Shown piece after piece: positions 12,774 to 19,569 of a DNA stretch of 20,707 nt. Both the position numbers and the translations under genes were made by a program. Numbering within the stretch: the stretch's first letter is position 1; each line of letters begins with the position of its first letter. The notes under the pieces were generated by a model. It ran no database searches, was not told where the DNA came from, and was given only the letters and a program-made list of their open reading frames with translations. The stretch comes from JBEKEX01 sp050013615. GTDB taxonomy: Bacteria; Chloroflexota; Anaerolineae; Anaerolineales; Anaerolineaceae. The stretch is from contig JBEKEX010000024.1 of the NCBI GenBank assembly GCA_050013615.1, positions 1 through 20,707 of the forward strand. The letters run 5' to 3'.

Positions 12774-14618
12774 ATGATATCAGATAACAACCAGATCCAT
12801 CCTCTAAAAAGGAAAACAATCCTCTTTCAAGTTATTTTTCTACTGATCCTTTGTCTGGTTACGCTGGCAGTTCTAATACCTGCAAATCCCTCTTATTATT
12901 CTTTAGCCGGAAAAGACAGCGGTGTATTTCTTTACATCGGCAAGCAGATTTTACAAGGACAGATTCCTTACCGGGATGTTTGGGACCAGAAACCTCCTTT
13001 CGTTTTCTACATTAATGCCCTAGCTCTATGGTTAAGCAGTGGAAGCCGCTGGGGTGTCTTCATCATTGAAGCGCTATCACTTTTCAGCGCATTCACGCTG
13101 GCTTTTTATTTTCTACGCTCCCTACTTGGCGATTACATTGCGGCGCTCACAACGCTCGCCGGCTTGCTTTTCGCATTCTGGGCACCCGGCAATCTGACCG
13201 AAGAATATTATTTGCCGTATGGCTTCCTGGCTTTTATGCTCTGGTTGGTCATCCAAAAACAAGGAAAGGGTGCAAAATGGTGGGTCTTTTTCTTATGGGG
13301 GCTAACCGGAGGAATCGCTTTTCAACTTAAACAAAATCTGATCGGCGTTTGGCTGGCCTTTGCCGCGTTTTATTGTCTAAAAATGATATTTACAAAAGAC
13401 TTGCGTTATGTCAAAAGTCTGCTTTGGATGTTACTGGGAGCCATCACGCCAGAGATCATCTTCATCGTTTACTTTGCCGCCAATCATGCTTTGGAGCAAT
13501 ACTGGAGTGATTCGTTTATCTTCAACTTCATCTATTCACAAAATATTCATTCAACATTTTTTGCCAACATTTTATCAACGCTACAACGAGTCAGCACAAC
13601 TGGTGCAATCATTCTGCCGGTAGGTTTCTTTTTGTGGCTATTGCTCTGGCCAAGACTATTCCATTTATTGGGGAAACACTTTGCTTCATACTTCACGAAG
13701 AAAAAGTTTGGTCTGGCATTTCTGCTTGTAGGGGTCTGTGGAATTTTCTTGCTACTGTTCGCGTTCGGAAGGTCTGCTAATATCGAGACATTGTTTACGC
13801 TCAATAAAATACTGATATCCATCTTTGCGATAGTATGCCTTCTAGTCGGAGTTCTTTGGGTGCGAGGGCTCCTTAATAAATGGTTCCCACAAAACGTTAT
13901 TCATGGTGAAGCTATTGAAAGCCGACCTCTGGATGAATTATGGATTATCCTTCTGTTGGATTGGGTAATTGAAATTTTGCTTATATCGGTTCCCGGTAAA
14001 AGTTATGGACATTATTTCGACGCCATCCTGCCTGTTTCCACTATAATATTTGCTGAATTCTTGGGTTATATGAAAAACTTGATGCAAGGGTCAGAGCAAC
14101 GCTGGTTCTTCTGGCCGCTAGCATTTCTCCTGTGCATCCCAATTTACTATAATGGAATTAGCCAGGTAGTAAACATCCTAGCCACTAAACCCATTGATCG
14201 CTCCTCATTAGCCGTTTATATTGACAAAAATACCACAGAACACGATACTGTGCTTGTCTGGGGAGATGAAGTGGATTACTTGATCCTGGCAAACCGTACC
14301 TCGCCCGAAAAATTTATCTATCAATTTCCTTTGTATTATTCCCAATATGTCACAGACGATATGATCAAGGATTTTCTAAACAATCTTAAATCCTCCCCGC
14401 CCAAATTCGTCATCGATACAGGAGATTCTTCAGCCCCCTTCATTAACTATAATAACCAAGGTACGTGCTCCTATCCAAAAAACTGGATGCTTAACAACCA
14501 CGAAACTCCCGTGCCTGCCCAGCTATCACCCTTATTTCAATTCTTCTGTGACAACTATAAATTTGTCACTTCTTCCCAACTTGGATGGCCAATTTATCAA
14601 TATACACCAGTTCCTTAA
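12774..14618 (+). CDS. GT-C membrane glycosyltransferase (PMT/ArnT-like)
   Basis: A 614-residue polytopic protein with about 10-12 hydrophobic helices and a soluble C-terminal domain (about 470-614). The first outer loop has the GT-C signature: D48-S-G-V-F-L-Y-I-G, then G-Q-I-P-Y-R-D68-V-W-D71-Q-K73-P-P, as in dolichyl- or undecaprenyl-phosphate-sugar dependent glycosyltransferases of the PMT_2/ArnT clan. The acidic residues coordinate the lipid-phosphate sugar donor in this clan. It would transfer a sugar on the outer face of the membrane to lipid, glycan or protein; the acceptor is unknown. GC content is lower than that of the host genes but higher than that of the AT-rich island. It stands alone between a phage-gene relic and the phage head module on the opposite strand, so it may be cargo of a mobile element, for example a surface-modifying gene. 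Confidence 0.87.
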   Translation: MISDNNQIHPLKRKTILFQVIFLLILCLVTLAVLIPANPSYYSLAGKDSGVFLYIGKQILQGQIPYRDVWDQKPPFVFYINALALWLSSGSRWGVFIIEALSLFSAFTLAFYFLRSLLGDYIAALTTLAGLLFAFWAPGNLTEEYYLPYGFLAFMLWLVIQKQGKGAKWWVFFLWGLTGGIAFQLKQNLIGVWLAFAAFYCLKMIFTKDLRYVKSLLWMLLGAITPEIIFIVYFAANHALEQYWSDSFIFNFIYSQNIHSTFFANILSTLQRVSTTGAIILPVGFFLWLLLWPRLFHLLGKHFASYFTKKKFGLAFLLVGVCGIFLLLFAFGRSANIETLFTLNKILISIFAIVCLLVGVLWVRGLLNKWFPQNVIHGEAIESRPLDELWIILLLDWVIEILLISVPGKSYGHYFDAILPVSTIIFAEFLGYMKNLMQGSEQRWFFWPLAFLLCIPIYYNGISQVVNILATKPIDRSSLAVYIDKNTTEHDTVLVWGDEVDYLILANRTSPEKFIYQFPLYYSQYVTDDMIKDFLNNLKSSPPKFVIDTGDSSAPFINYNNQGTCSYPKNWMLNNHETPVPAQLSPLFQFFCDNYKFVTSSQLGWPIYQYTPVP

Positions 14619-14754
14619 GCAGCTACACCATTTCAACCTAAGCAAGAAAAAACAGGGCGCAAAGAACTCTTTTAGAACCAGCAGCACCCCCCACGTTATT
14701 TGCGGTGGGGGGTTGAACTATTTTAAACTGGACTGATACTACCCCTTGGCAGGG
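14619..14754. other. convergent intergenic region with hairpin
   Basis: The gap separates the plus-strand glycosyltransferase gene from the minus-strand phage module. Apart from the hairpin at 14686-14713 nothing is seen; short frames here have no start signals and are disregarded. Confidence 0.5.
14686..14713. terminator. terminator-like hairpin between convergent genes
   Basis: ACCCCCCAC (14686-14694) and GTGGGGGGT (14705-14713) form a perfect 9-bp stem with a ten-base loop. The T-run after it is poor on both strands, but the position between convergent transcripts fits a bidirectional terminator. Confidence 0.55.
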
Positions 14755-15231
14755 TCAACCTTCCACTGCCTCCCTTCGCAGAGCTAATTTTCCTTCTGCA
14801 TTTTTAACCACTCCCAATACTGTCACCGGCTCCATTGCCGCAATCACCTCCACCGTCAGCACCGCCTCGCCTGCGGCGCAATAGAGCGCCCGGTCGGCGG
14901 GGCGCACCTCGAACGTGCCGGGCGCGTCGGCGCTGAGCACCAACTGACCGGTGCCATTGGTCAATGCTACGCTCTCAGTCAGGCCGTTCACCTCGAGGTC
15001 GATCGCTGCCTGGCCAGGGCACGCCACCTGCACCGTCACGTCGCCGCTGCCTTGCTGCCGCTGCACCATTTCGCCTGAAATTCCGTCTACCGACAGGCGC
15101 AGGCGCGCCGCGTAGTCCGCAAAATTCCCCGGCTGCAACTCCAGGGTTTCGCCCGGAGCTAGAACGCAATCGCTGCCCTGCTCCATGAAGGTCTTGAGCG
15201 TGCCATCGGCATTTCGGATGAGATAGATCAT
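14755..15231 (-). CDS. small beta-rich phage structural protein, last gene of the head module
   Basis: A 158-residue protein of unknown exact role. It starts M-I-Y-L-I-R-N-A-D-G-T and alternates short strands with G/P/T turns, with no membrane segment, suggesting an all-beta, perhaps Ig-like fold such as those found in phage decoration, neck or tail-tip proteins. GGAGGTGAC stands just before the ATG, nine bases after the stop of the preceding gene in the operon, so it belongs to that transcription unit. A decayed paralogue of its 3' end lies at 12418-12494. It is the last gene before a hairpin, and nothing phage-like follows on this strand. The gene itself looks intact. I do not recognise a named family. 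Confidence 0.7.
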   Translation of the reverse strand: MIYLIRNADGTLKTFMEQGSDCVLAPGETLELQPGNFADYAARLRLSVDGISGEMVQRQQGSGDVTVQVACPGQAAIDLEVNGLTESVALTNGTGQLVLSADAPGTFEVRPADRALYCAAGEAVLTVEVIAAMEPVTVLGVVKNAEGKLALRREAVEG

Positions 15232-15240
15232 GTCACCTCC

Positions 15241-15993
15241 TTATTTCCAGGCCATGATGCGGACGTAGCCACTGCCAGACTGCCGACGCCAGTTGGAAAG
15301 GACACCGGATGTCCCACTGCCTTGAGAATTGAAATAAATATTGGTTGCATCGTAACCCCATGCACCCTTGATAATGGATCCATCCGAATTAACGAGGATT
15401 GGAATTAACTCACTGGCTCCGGTAGCTGAGGTCGAGTGCTCAACAATGACCAGCCGCGGGTACTGGCTGAGACCGTGGGCCTTGGTGTATACGGTGCTGG
15501 TAGTAGCTGCGAACCAGCCGCTGTTGTAATCCGGCGCGCCCAGGGCGGTGGTGAAATAATCGCGCACGGCGCTGATGTTGGTTCCGTCCCAATCCGCCTC
15601 GCCAATGATGCGCTGGTCGGCGCCCTCACTGGCGGCGGTGTTGACCACCAGGGTGAAGGTGGTGCTGCCGGCCGTGCGCTGGGCAAAGACGTACCAGGTG
15701 GCCGCCCCGCCGCTGAACAACCCGGCCGGCAGGTCCACATTGGCCGCCGCCTGGCACATGCAGCCGTTGATCATCAGCGTGGGCGGGTCGGTGGTCACGC
15801 AGGGGATGCGCAGGCGGTTGGTCGCCAGGTAGACGAGCTTCACGCCGCGTGCGAAGCGGCTGAGGAACTGTCCCAGCTTGACCCCGTCCGCTTCGGCCTG
15901 GCCCAGGCGTAAAGCATCGGCTCGCAGGGCGTTATACTGGGCCGCCGCGGTGGGCTGGCTGGGGGAAACGTCTGAAGAAAGGGGATAAGACAC
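15241..15993 (-). CDS. phage structural protein, fibre/appendage-like C-terminus
   Basis: A 250-residue protein starting at a GTG with GGAGGTGA ahead. The N-terminal part (about 1-55) looks helical and may be an attachment or trimerisation segment (A-A-Q-Y-N-A-L-R-A-D-A-L-R-L-G-Q). The middle (about 65-150) is beta-rich, with a nucleotide-independent pattern of short strands. The C-terminal 80 residues (H-G-L-S-Q-Y-P-R-L-V-I-V-E through G-Y-V-R-I-M-A-W-K) resemble end domains of phage fibres and collar appendages, which often finish with aromatic strands. Part of the C-terminal coding region is less GC-rich than the rest, as is frequent for swapped receptor-binding tips. It lies between an unrecognised 160-residue protein and a small beta-rich protein. 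The fibre role is an inference. Confidence 0.65.
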   Translation of the reverse strand: MSYPLSSDVSPSQPTAAAQYNALRADALRLGQAEADGVKLGQFLSRFARGVKLVYLATNRLRIPCVTTDPPTLMINGCMCQAAANVDLPAGLFSGGAATWYVFAQRTAGSTTFTLVVNTAASEGADQRIIGEADWDGTNISAVRDYFTTALGAPDYNSGWFAATTSTVYTKAHGLSQYPRLVIVEHSTSATGASELIPILVNSDGSIIKGAWGYDATNIYFNSQGSGTSGVLSNWRRQSGSGYVRIMAWK

Positions 15994-15996
15994 AGG

Positions 15997-16479
15997 TCAC
16001 CTCCAATAAGAAGTATTCCAGGTGAGCGCTCCGTCCCATAAGGACTGGCCGAGCAGGTCGGCGTCCACCGGCGGCCAATAGACGCCGGCATTGTTGAGGA
16101 TCACGCGCACCAGTGAGGCCGCAGGCGTGTGGCGCTCGTCGGCGCAATAGGCCAGGGCGCCCAGGTTGGTCAGCGCCCCGGCCGGCGTTTCCACGGTGAT
16201 GCCGGAACGCTTGTCCAGGAACTGCAGCAGCTTGGCATACATCTGTGCCCGGTCGTCGGCGTGGGGCGAGCCGTCCGGATTGACCAGGTCGTCCGCCAAT
16301 ATGATATCGATGTGCACCCACACGGTGGTGGTGCCGTCGCTGACCACCTGGCGGTTGATGCGCACGCCCTCCGGGAAGAGTTTTTGCTCCCGGTCGACCA
16401 GGAAACCAAACTCGGCGCCGCCGTCGATCCCGGCATGGCTGAGAATGATGTGGCAGTTGCAGCCCAATCGATAGCTCAT
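15997..16479 (-). CDS. phage head-completion or tail-adaptor-like protein, unrecognised
   Basis: A 160-residue soluble protein with no membrane segment. It starts M-S-Y-R-L-G-C-N-C-H and includes strand-rich stretches (T-T-T-V-W-V-H-I-D-I-I-L-A) and a helical segment (R-A-Q-M-Y-A-K-L-L-Q-F-L-D-K-R), a mix seen in small neck proteins. GGAGG lies five bases ahead of the ATG. It starts 13 bases after the connector-like gene and ends four bases before the next start, so expression is clearly operonic. No named family is recognised; the position after the connector suggests a neck, stopper or tail-terminator role, but this is a positional inference. Confidence 0.6.
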   Translation of the reverse strand: MSYRLGCNCHIILSHAGIDGGAEFGFLVDREQKLFPEGVRINRQVVSDGTTTVWVHIDIILADDLVNPDGSPHADDRAQMYAKLLQFLDKRSGITVETPAGALTNLGALAYCADERHTPAASLVRVILNNAGVYWPPVDADLLGQSLWDGALTWNTSYWR

Positions 16480-16492
16480 GGCTGCCTCCGTT

Positions 16493-17140
16493 TCAATTCC
16501 TGCTCCAGGCGTCCAGCCTGAAGCCGCGCCGGGGGAACGTGGTGGACGGCCGGTAAGGCGCCAGCGCCTTGATGCCCTCGTCGAAGCGCAGACGGTAGCG
16601 ATCGGCCATCTGCTGCAAGAGCGTCACCGTGTCGCTGCGCGCCCCATAGGCCTCGGCCAGCGCCTGGCCGCGGATGTCGAGCGCGGCGGTGGCTGCCCCC
16701 AGCACCAGCAGGGTGGCGTGCCCTTCCGGGACACTGGTGGTCGCCTCCCCGTCCAAATCCTGCAGGGTATGACCCATGGCAGAGGTCACCTTCATCTGCT
16801 CGCCGGCCTGCGGTTCCGTCCCGCCGATAAATGTCACCACCAGCGCCGCGGCATCGAAGGTGAACGTGCACGGCACGCGTCGCCGGGGTTGCGCCGAGTT
16901 AGCTATATACGGGTAACACACGTCAACCACGAACAGCATCCCTTCGGGCAGGACTACCCGCTGCTCGCGGCCGCTATCCGCCAGCGCCAGCACGCTCTCC
17001 ACCAGGCGCGGGCAGGCCCGGCTGTAGACCTCCAGCGCCAGCCGCAGCGCCTCCTGCAGGGTGGCCTCGTCGTAGCGCGTCCCTTCCGGGTCGCACAGCA
17101 GACTCAGTACACGGGCTTTGTAAGCCGCATAGTTGCTCAT
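16493..17140 (-). CDS. phage head-tail connector-like protein
   Basis: A 215-residue soluble protein. The N-terminal 60 residues are helical (Y-A-A-Y-K-A-R-V-L-S-L-L and A-T-L-Q-E-A-L-R-L-A-L-E-V-Y-S-R), like the opening of gp6/gp15-type head-tail connectors, in which helices plug into the portal ring; the middle is beta-rich, and the C-terminal third is helical again (A-Y-G-A-R-S-D-T-V-T-L-L-Q-Q-M-A-D-R-Y-R). This helix-strand-helix order and the place after the capsid gene support a connector role, but without alignment it is tentative. The ATG overlaps the stop codon of the upstream 73-residue gene (ATGA), so the pair is translationally coupled. A much longer antisense frame exists across this locus but is a shadow of the high GC content. 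Confidence 0.65.
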   Translation of the reverse strand: MSNYAAYKARVLSLLCDPEGTRYDEATLQEALRLALEVYSRACPRLVESVLALADSGREQRVVLPEGMLFVVDVCYPYIANSAQPRRRVPCTFTFDAAALVVTFIGGTEPQAGEQMKVTSAMGHTLQDLDGEATTSVPEGHATLLVLGAATAALDIRGQALAEAYGARSDTVTLLQQMADRYRLRFDEGIKALAPYRPSTTFPRRGFRLDAWSRN

Positions 17141-17358
17141 GGCTGCTTTCCTCGGTGCACCTTATGGGTTGCTTGCCCATCGCCATCCGGACGCAACTTC
17201 GCTTCCGCCTCGCGTACTTTCTCCGCGCTGAAACGCAGCTTCATGCCGTTGGCGGCAATCACCACCATACCGCCGTCCGCCAGCCTGCGGAACGCCAGCA
17301 AGGCGTCGCCTGCCAGCGCTTTTGCAACTCCTTCATCATCAATGGTTTTGGTTTGCAT
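17137..17358 (-). CDS. small phage protein of unknown function
   Basis: A 73-residue basic protein with a perfect AGGAGG seven bases ahead of its ATG and a TGA overlapping the start of the connector-like gene. It begins M-Q-T-K-T-I-D-D-E-G-V-A, has a central helix (L-L-A-F-R-R-L-A-D-G-G) and a strand (M-V-V-I-A-A-N-G-M-K-L-R-F) followed by an alternating charged helix with Lys/Glu. No membrane segment is seen and no family is recognised. The good ribosome-binding site, coupling and same-strand placement support a real gene. Confidence 0.65.
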   Translation of the reverse strand: MQTKTIDDEGVAKALAGDALLAFRRLADGGMVVIAANGMKLRFSAEKVREAEAKLRPDGDGQATHKVHRGKQP

Positions 17359-17377
17359 CGAAAACCTCCTAGCATAT

Positions 17378-17406
17378 GTTAGGGCACAGCGGCGCTGTGC
17401 CCTAAC
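17378..17406. repeat. perfect 13-bp hairpin inside the phage operon
   Basis: GTTAGGGCACAGC (17378-17390) and GCTGTGCCCTAAC (17394-17406) pair perfectly around GGC. No T-run follows, so it is more likely an mRNA processing or stabilising structure, or a REP-like element, than a terminator. It sits between the holin-like and 73-residue genes. Confidence 0.75.
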
Positions 17407-17423
17407 TGCATCACATATCGGGC

Positions 17424-17627
17424 CTAGGACTGTGCCCGCTTGGCACCGGCGTCTTCCAACGCCACGCCGGTCGAATAGACGGCCAGGGCAGCAATGATCG
17501 CCTGCAGGGCCTGCCAGGCATCCACCCGCCCGCCGAAGTAGCCGCTGGCCACCACCACCAGCGCCATCAACAGCGCCCAGAACTTGCGTGAGCGCAGCAC
17601 CATGGAAAGTTGTTCCAGAAACGTCAT
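17424..17627 (-). CDS. small two-helix membrane protein, holin-like
   Basis: A 67-residue protein with two hydrophobic helices (about 15-31 and 37-56) and short charged ends, the layout of class II holins, which form the lesion that releases endolysin. The start is M-T-F-L-E-Q-L-S-M-V-L-R-S-R-K-F-W; the tail E-D-A-G-A-K-R-A-Q-S is charged. GGAGGAG stands just ahead of the ATG, 14 bases after the capsid stop codon. No endolysin gene is adjacent in the window, and placement between capsid and connector genes is unusual for a holin, so a different membrane role in the virion or host is possible. Confidence 0.6.
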   Translation of the reverse strand: MTFLEQLSMVLRSRKFWALLMALVVVASGYFGGRVDAWQALQAIIAALAVYSTGVALEDAGAKRAQS

Positions 17628-17641
17628 AGCTCCTCCTTTTT

Positions 17642-18457
17642 TTACGCTACGTTGGCTTTATACAACGGGCGGTAATCCGCCACGAACACCGAGAGCCAGT
17701 GGCGCACTTTCATGCGCAGCTCGTCGTTGGTGAACAATGCCCCGTTCAGGGGGTTGTCGGCGATGAAGATCTCCGGCATCAGGCCGAAGCGCTCGGCGAT
17801 GATGATGCCCGGGGCCAGCCGTGGATCGGCCGCCGCCGCCCAGTCGTTGGCGTCCGTGAATTCGGGCACCGTGATCACGTCACCCATCTCGCCGCGCTGC
17901 ATGTTCTCGCTGAAGATATTGCTCTCGTGGGCAAAAGACGGGTAGAGGATTTGCATGGCCGCCAAGCGCAGCTCGCGCGGCACCAGGCAATACTTGGCGT
18001 CCAATGCCATCTTGGGAGCCATGCCGCCGCTGGCGATCTTCATGTCCTGCCCGTAGATGGCTTTGCAAGCCGCCTCCCAGGCGGTGCCGTCCAGCGCTGC
18101 CGTACCCAGGTTGGCGTGGTGGCTGGCGTCGAACACGTGGTAACTGTCGGTCATGGCCGGGCCAGTGCCGGAAGAGGCGGTGAACACGCTGGCCACCAGG
18201 CTGGAAACGCGCCGCAGGGCGGCCGAGGCCAGCTTGCGCGGGTATTGCACCAGCTTGTGCGTCTCGTCGCGCTCGAACATTTCCAGCGTCAGCCCGATGT
18301 AACCACCGTACTTGGTCCAGTTGGACGTCTCGGCCGAATCGCTGAGCGGCAGCTCGGTGTATGCTGCGCCTTCATTGACCGTCGGCAGCACACTGACCTC
18401 GCCTACCAGCACGCCAGTGATGGGCTGCAGCGAGTTGAAGTGTTCCACGTCCACCAC
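17642..18457 (-). CDS. phage major capsid protein, C-terminal part (frame-shifted from its N-terminus)
   Basis: Frame of 271 codons encoding the bulk of a capsid protein. Features consistent with HK97-fold or Mu gpT-type capsid subunits: a beta-hairpin region after S-V-L-P-T-V-N-E-G, the W-T-K-Y-G-G-Y-I-G-L-T-L-E-M segment, the helix L-A-S-A-A-L-R-R-V-S-S-L-V-A, a G-M-A-P-K-M-A-L-D-A-K-Y-C-L-V-P-R-E-L segment, and the closing strand R-H-W-L-S-V-F-V-A-D-Y-R. The nominal GTG at 18457 has no ribosome-binding site and lies inside the upstream frame, so it is not a credible independent start. The frame continues the upstream frame after a one-base shift near 18458-18464. The protein would be about 443 residues if made from the internal start at 18974 with the shift resolved. 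Confidence 0.8.
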   Translation of the reverse strand: MVDVEHFNSLQPITGVLVGEVSVLPTVNEGAAYTELPLSDSAETSNWTKYGGYIGLTLEMFERDETHKLVQYPRKLASAALRRVSSLVASVFTASSGTGPAMTDSYHVFDASHHANLGTAALDGTAWEAACKAIYGQDMKIASGGMAPKMALDAKYCLVPRELRLAAMQILYPSFAHESNIFSENMQRGEMGDVITVPEFTDANDWAAAADPRLAPGIIIAERFGLMPEIFIADNPLNGALFTNDELRMKVRHWLSVFVADYRPLYKANVA

Positions 18458-19484
18458 TCTTGTTGAGGGCGTTCTTGAGTATGCCGGGCAGGTCGGCGGT
18501 AGCAGCGAACTGGGCGCGGCGCGGGTCGTAGCCGCCGGCGAAGTCGGTGTCGCCGGTCATCAGTGTGTACATCTCGCGGATGCCGCTCAGGCGGTGGGGT
18601 TGGACCGCCTTCAGCTCGGCCGGACGTTCGGCGCCCAGCAGGTCATGGATAGCAGCGCTCACCTGGTCGGTGGCGGTGAACATGCTATGGATCGAGGATG
18701 GCCCGCGCACCACCGAGGCCGCGGTCAGCTCGCTGACCATCTGGCGGGCGTCATCGATGGCGGTATTCAATTCCTGCGCTTCGAACAGGCGATCCTTGAA
18801 GCGGCCGCGCACCCGTTCCGATACGGGGTTTGGCAGGTGGGCAGCCGTGAGCGAACTGTCCAGCAGGGTGTTGCACATTTGCTGGCGCAACTGGCGTGCC
18901 TTATCCAGTTCGTCTTCCATCGGGGAGGGGATCACCTCCTGCGGCGTGGTACTTTCGATCACTTCTTCGTTCATTTTTGCCTCCATAAGATTGAGTTGGG
19001 TGGGTTGTGTCCCCTGAGTGGGGGAGATGGCGCGCACGAAGCTGCCGCCGCGCGCCGGGTTGAACACTAAGTCGAGCGAATATACTTTGACGATCTTTTG
19101 TACTGACTTGCCCTGCGCCGTAAAGATCAGGTCGGCGGAGAAGCCCACGCGCGGTTTGATCGCACCGGGGACCACCATCTGCCGGCCGATCTCTTCCAGC
19201 AGCCCGCCGGAGGGCCCGAACGGGCGCAACTTGAGGCGCACACCCTGGGCAGCCTCGTCCCAGGTGGGTTCGTAGCACACGCCGGCTAAGTCCCGTAGGG
19301 AATGGTCCTGCCAGGCGTGGTCGATGAAGCACTGCGCCTTATCCCACAGCGGCAGCGAGGCTTTCAGGCACCCGGCTGTAAACTCCCAGCCGTTGCCACT
19401 CCCCGCCGTGATAGCCAGGATGTCGAACTGGCCCTGCTCGTCGACCGTGGCTTCGGCCGAGAACGTCTGACGGATTGGTTTCAA
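18372..19484 (-). CDS. prohead protease joined to the N-terminal part of the capsid gene
   Basis: A 370-codon frame from a TTG at 19484 preceded by an excellent AAGGAGGTG. Residues of about 5-155 look like an HK97-type prohead protease: a His-containing segment F-I-D-H56-A-W-Q-D-H61, then V-G-F-S116-A-D-L-I and, later, V-Y-S-L-D-L-V-F-N-P-A-R-G-G. His and Ser are the expected catalytic residues of this fold; the assignment of which His is used is uncertain. From about 171 the chain is a charged helical segment (scaffold or delta-domain like, 171-300) that leads into the capsid without a stop. At about residue 342 the frame shifts relative to the rest of the capsid, after which the last 28 codons to the stop at 18372 are out of frame. 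Protease and capsid thus appear as one polyprotein with an internal capsid start. Confidence 0.78.
   Translation of the reverse strand: MKPIRQTFSAEATVDEQGQFDILAITAGSGNGWEFTAGCLKASLPLWDKAQCFIDHAWQDHSLRDLAGVCYEPTWDEAAQGVRLKLRPFGPSGGLLEEIGRQMVVPGAIKPRVGFSADLIFTAQGKSVQKIVKVYSLDLVFNPARGGSFVRAISPTQGTQPTQLNLMEAKMNEEVIESTTPQEVIPSPMEDELDKARQLRQQMCNTLLDSSLTAAHLPNPVSERVRGRFKDRLFEAQELNTAIDDARQMVSELTAASVVRGPSSIHSMFTATDQVSAAIHDLLGAERPAELKAVQPHRLSGIREMYTLMTGDTDFAGGYDPRRAQFAATADLPGILKNALNKSGGRGTLQLAAAHHWRAGRRGQCAADGQ
18972..18984 (-). promoter_or_regulatory. internal ribosome-binding site and start for the capsid protein
   Basis: On the minus strand, GGAGG (18984-18980) is followed after five bases by ATG (18974-18972), in frame with the protease. 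The chain from here begins M-N-E-E-V-I-E. This decides that the capsid moiety can be made on its own, in excess of the protease. Confidence 0.65.
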
Positions 19485-19518
19485 ACAGCACCTCCTTTGT
19501 TGAACAGATTTACGGTAG

Positions 19519-19557
19519 GGTGCGTCGCCCCGCAAAGCCGGGGCAGGCGGACGCACC
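19519..19557. repeat. REP-like double hairpin between portal and protease genes
   Basis: Outer arms GGTGCGTC (19519-19526) and GACGCACC (19550-19557) enclose an inner stem GCCCCG (19527-19532) with CGGGGC (19539-19544). The outer arms equal those of the hairpin at 8475-8495. It lies in the gap between the portal stop and the protease ribosome-binding site. Confidence 0.7.
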
Positions 19558-19569
19558 ATTCCTGATTTG

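Noticed and set aside
12452..14893. attL/attR pair of an integrated element
   Set aside because: The 43-base matches differ at four positions, with synonymous changes and a codon-sized gap, as expected for diverged paralogues and not for identical attachment cores. No integrase gene is within the bracket.
16478..17497. 339-codon plus-strand frame across the phage connector region
   Set aside because: It is antisense to three genes that have good ribosome-binding sites and coupled ends. The protein is low-complexity in Arg, Gln and His and matches no family.
17699..18466. 255-codon plus-strand frame opposite the capsid gene
   Set aside because: It is an antisense shadow of the capsid coding sequence without a start signal or domain.
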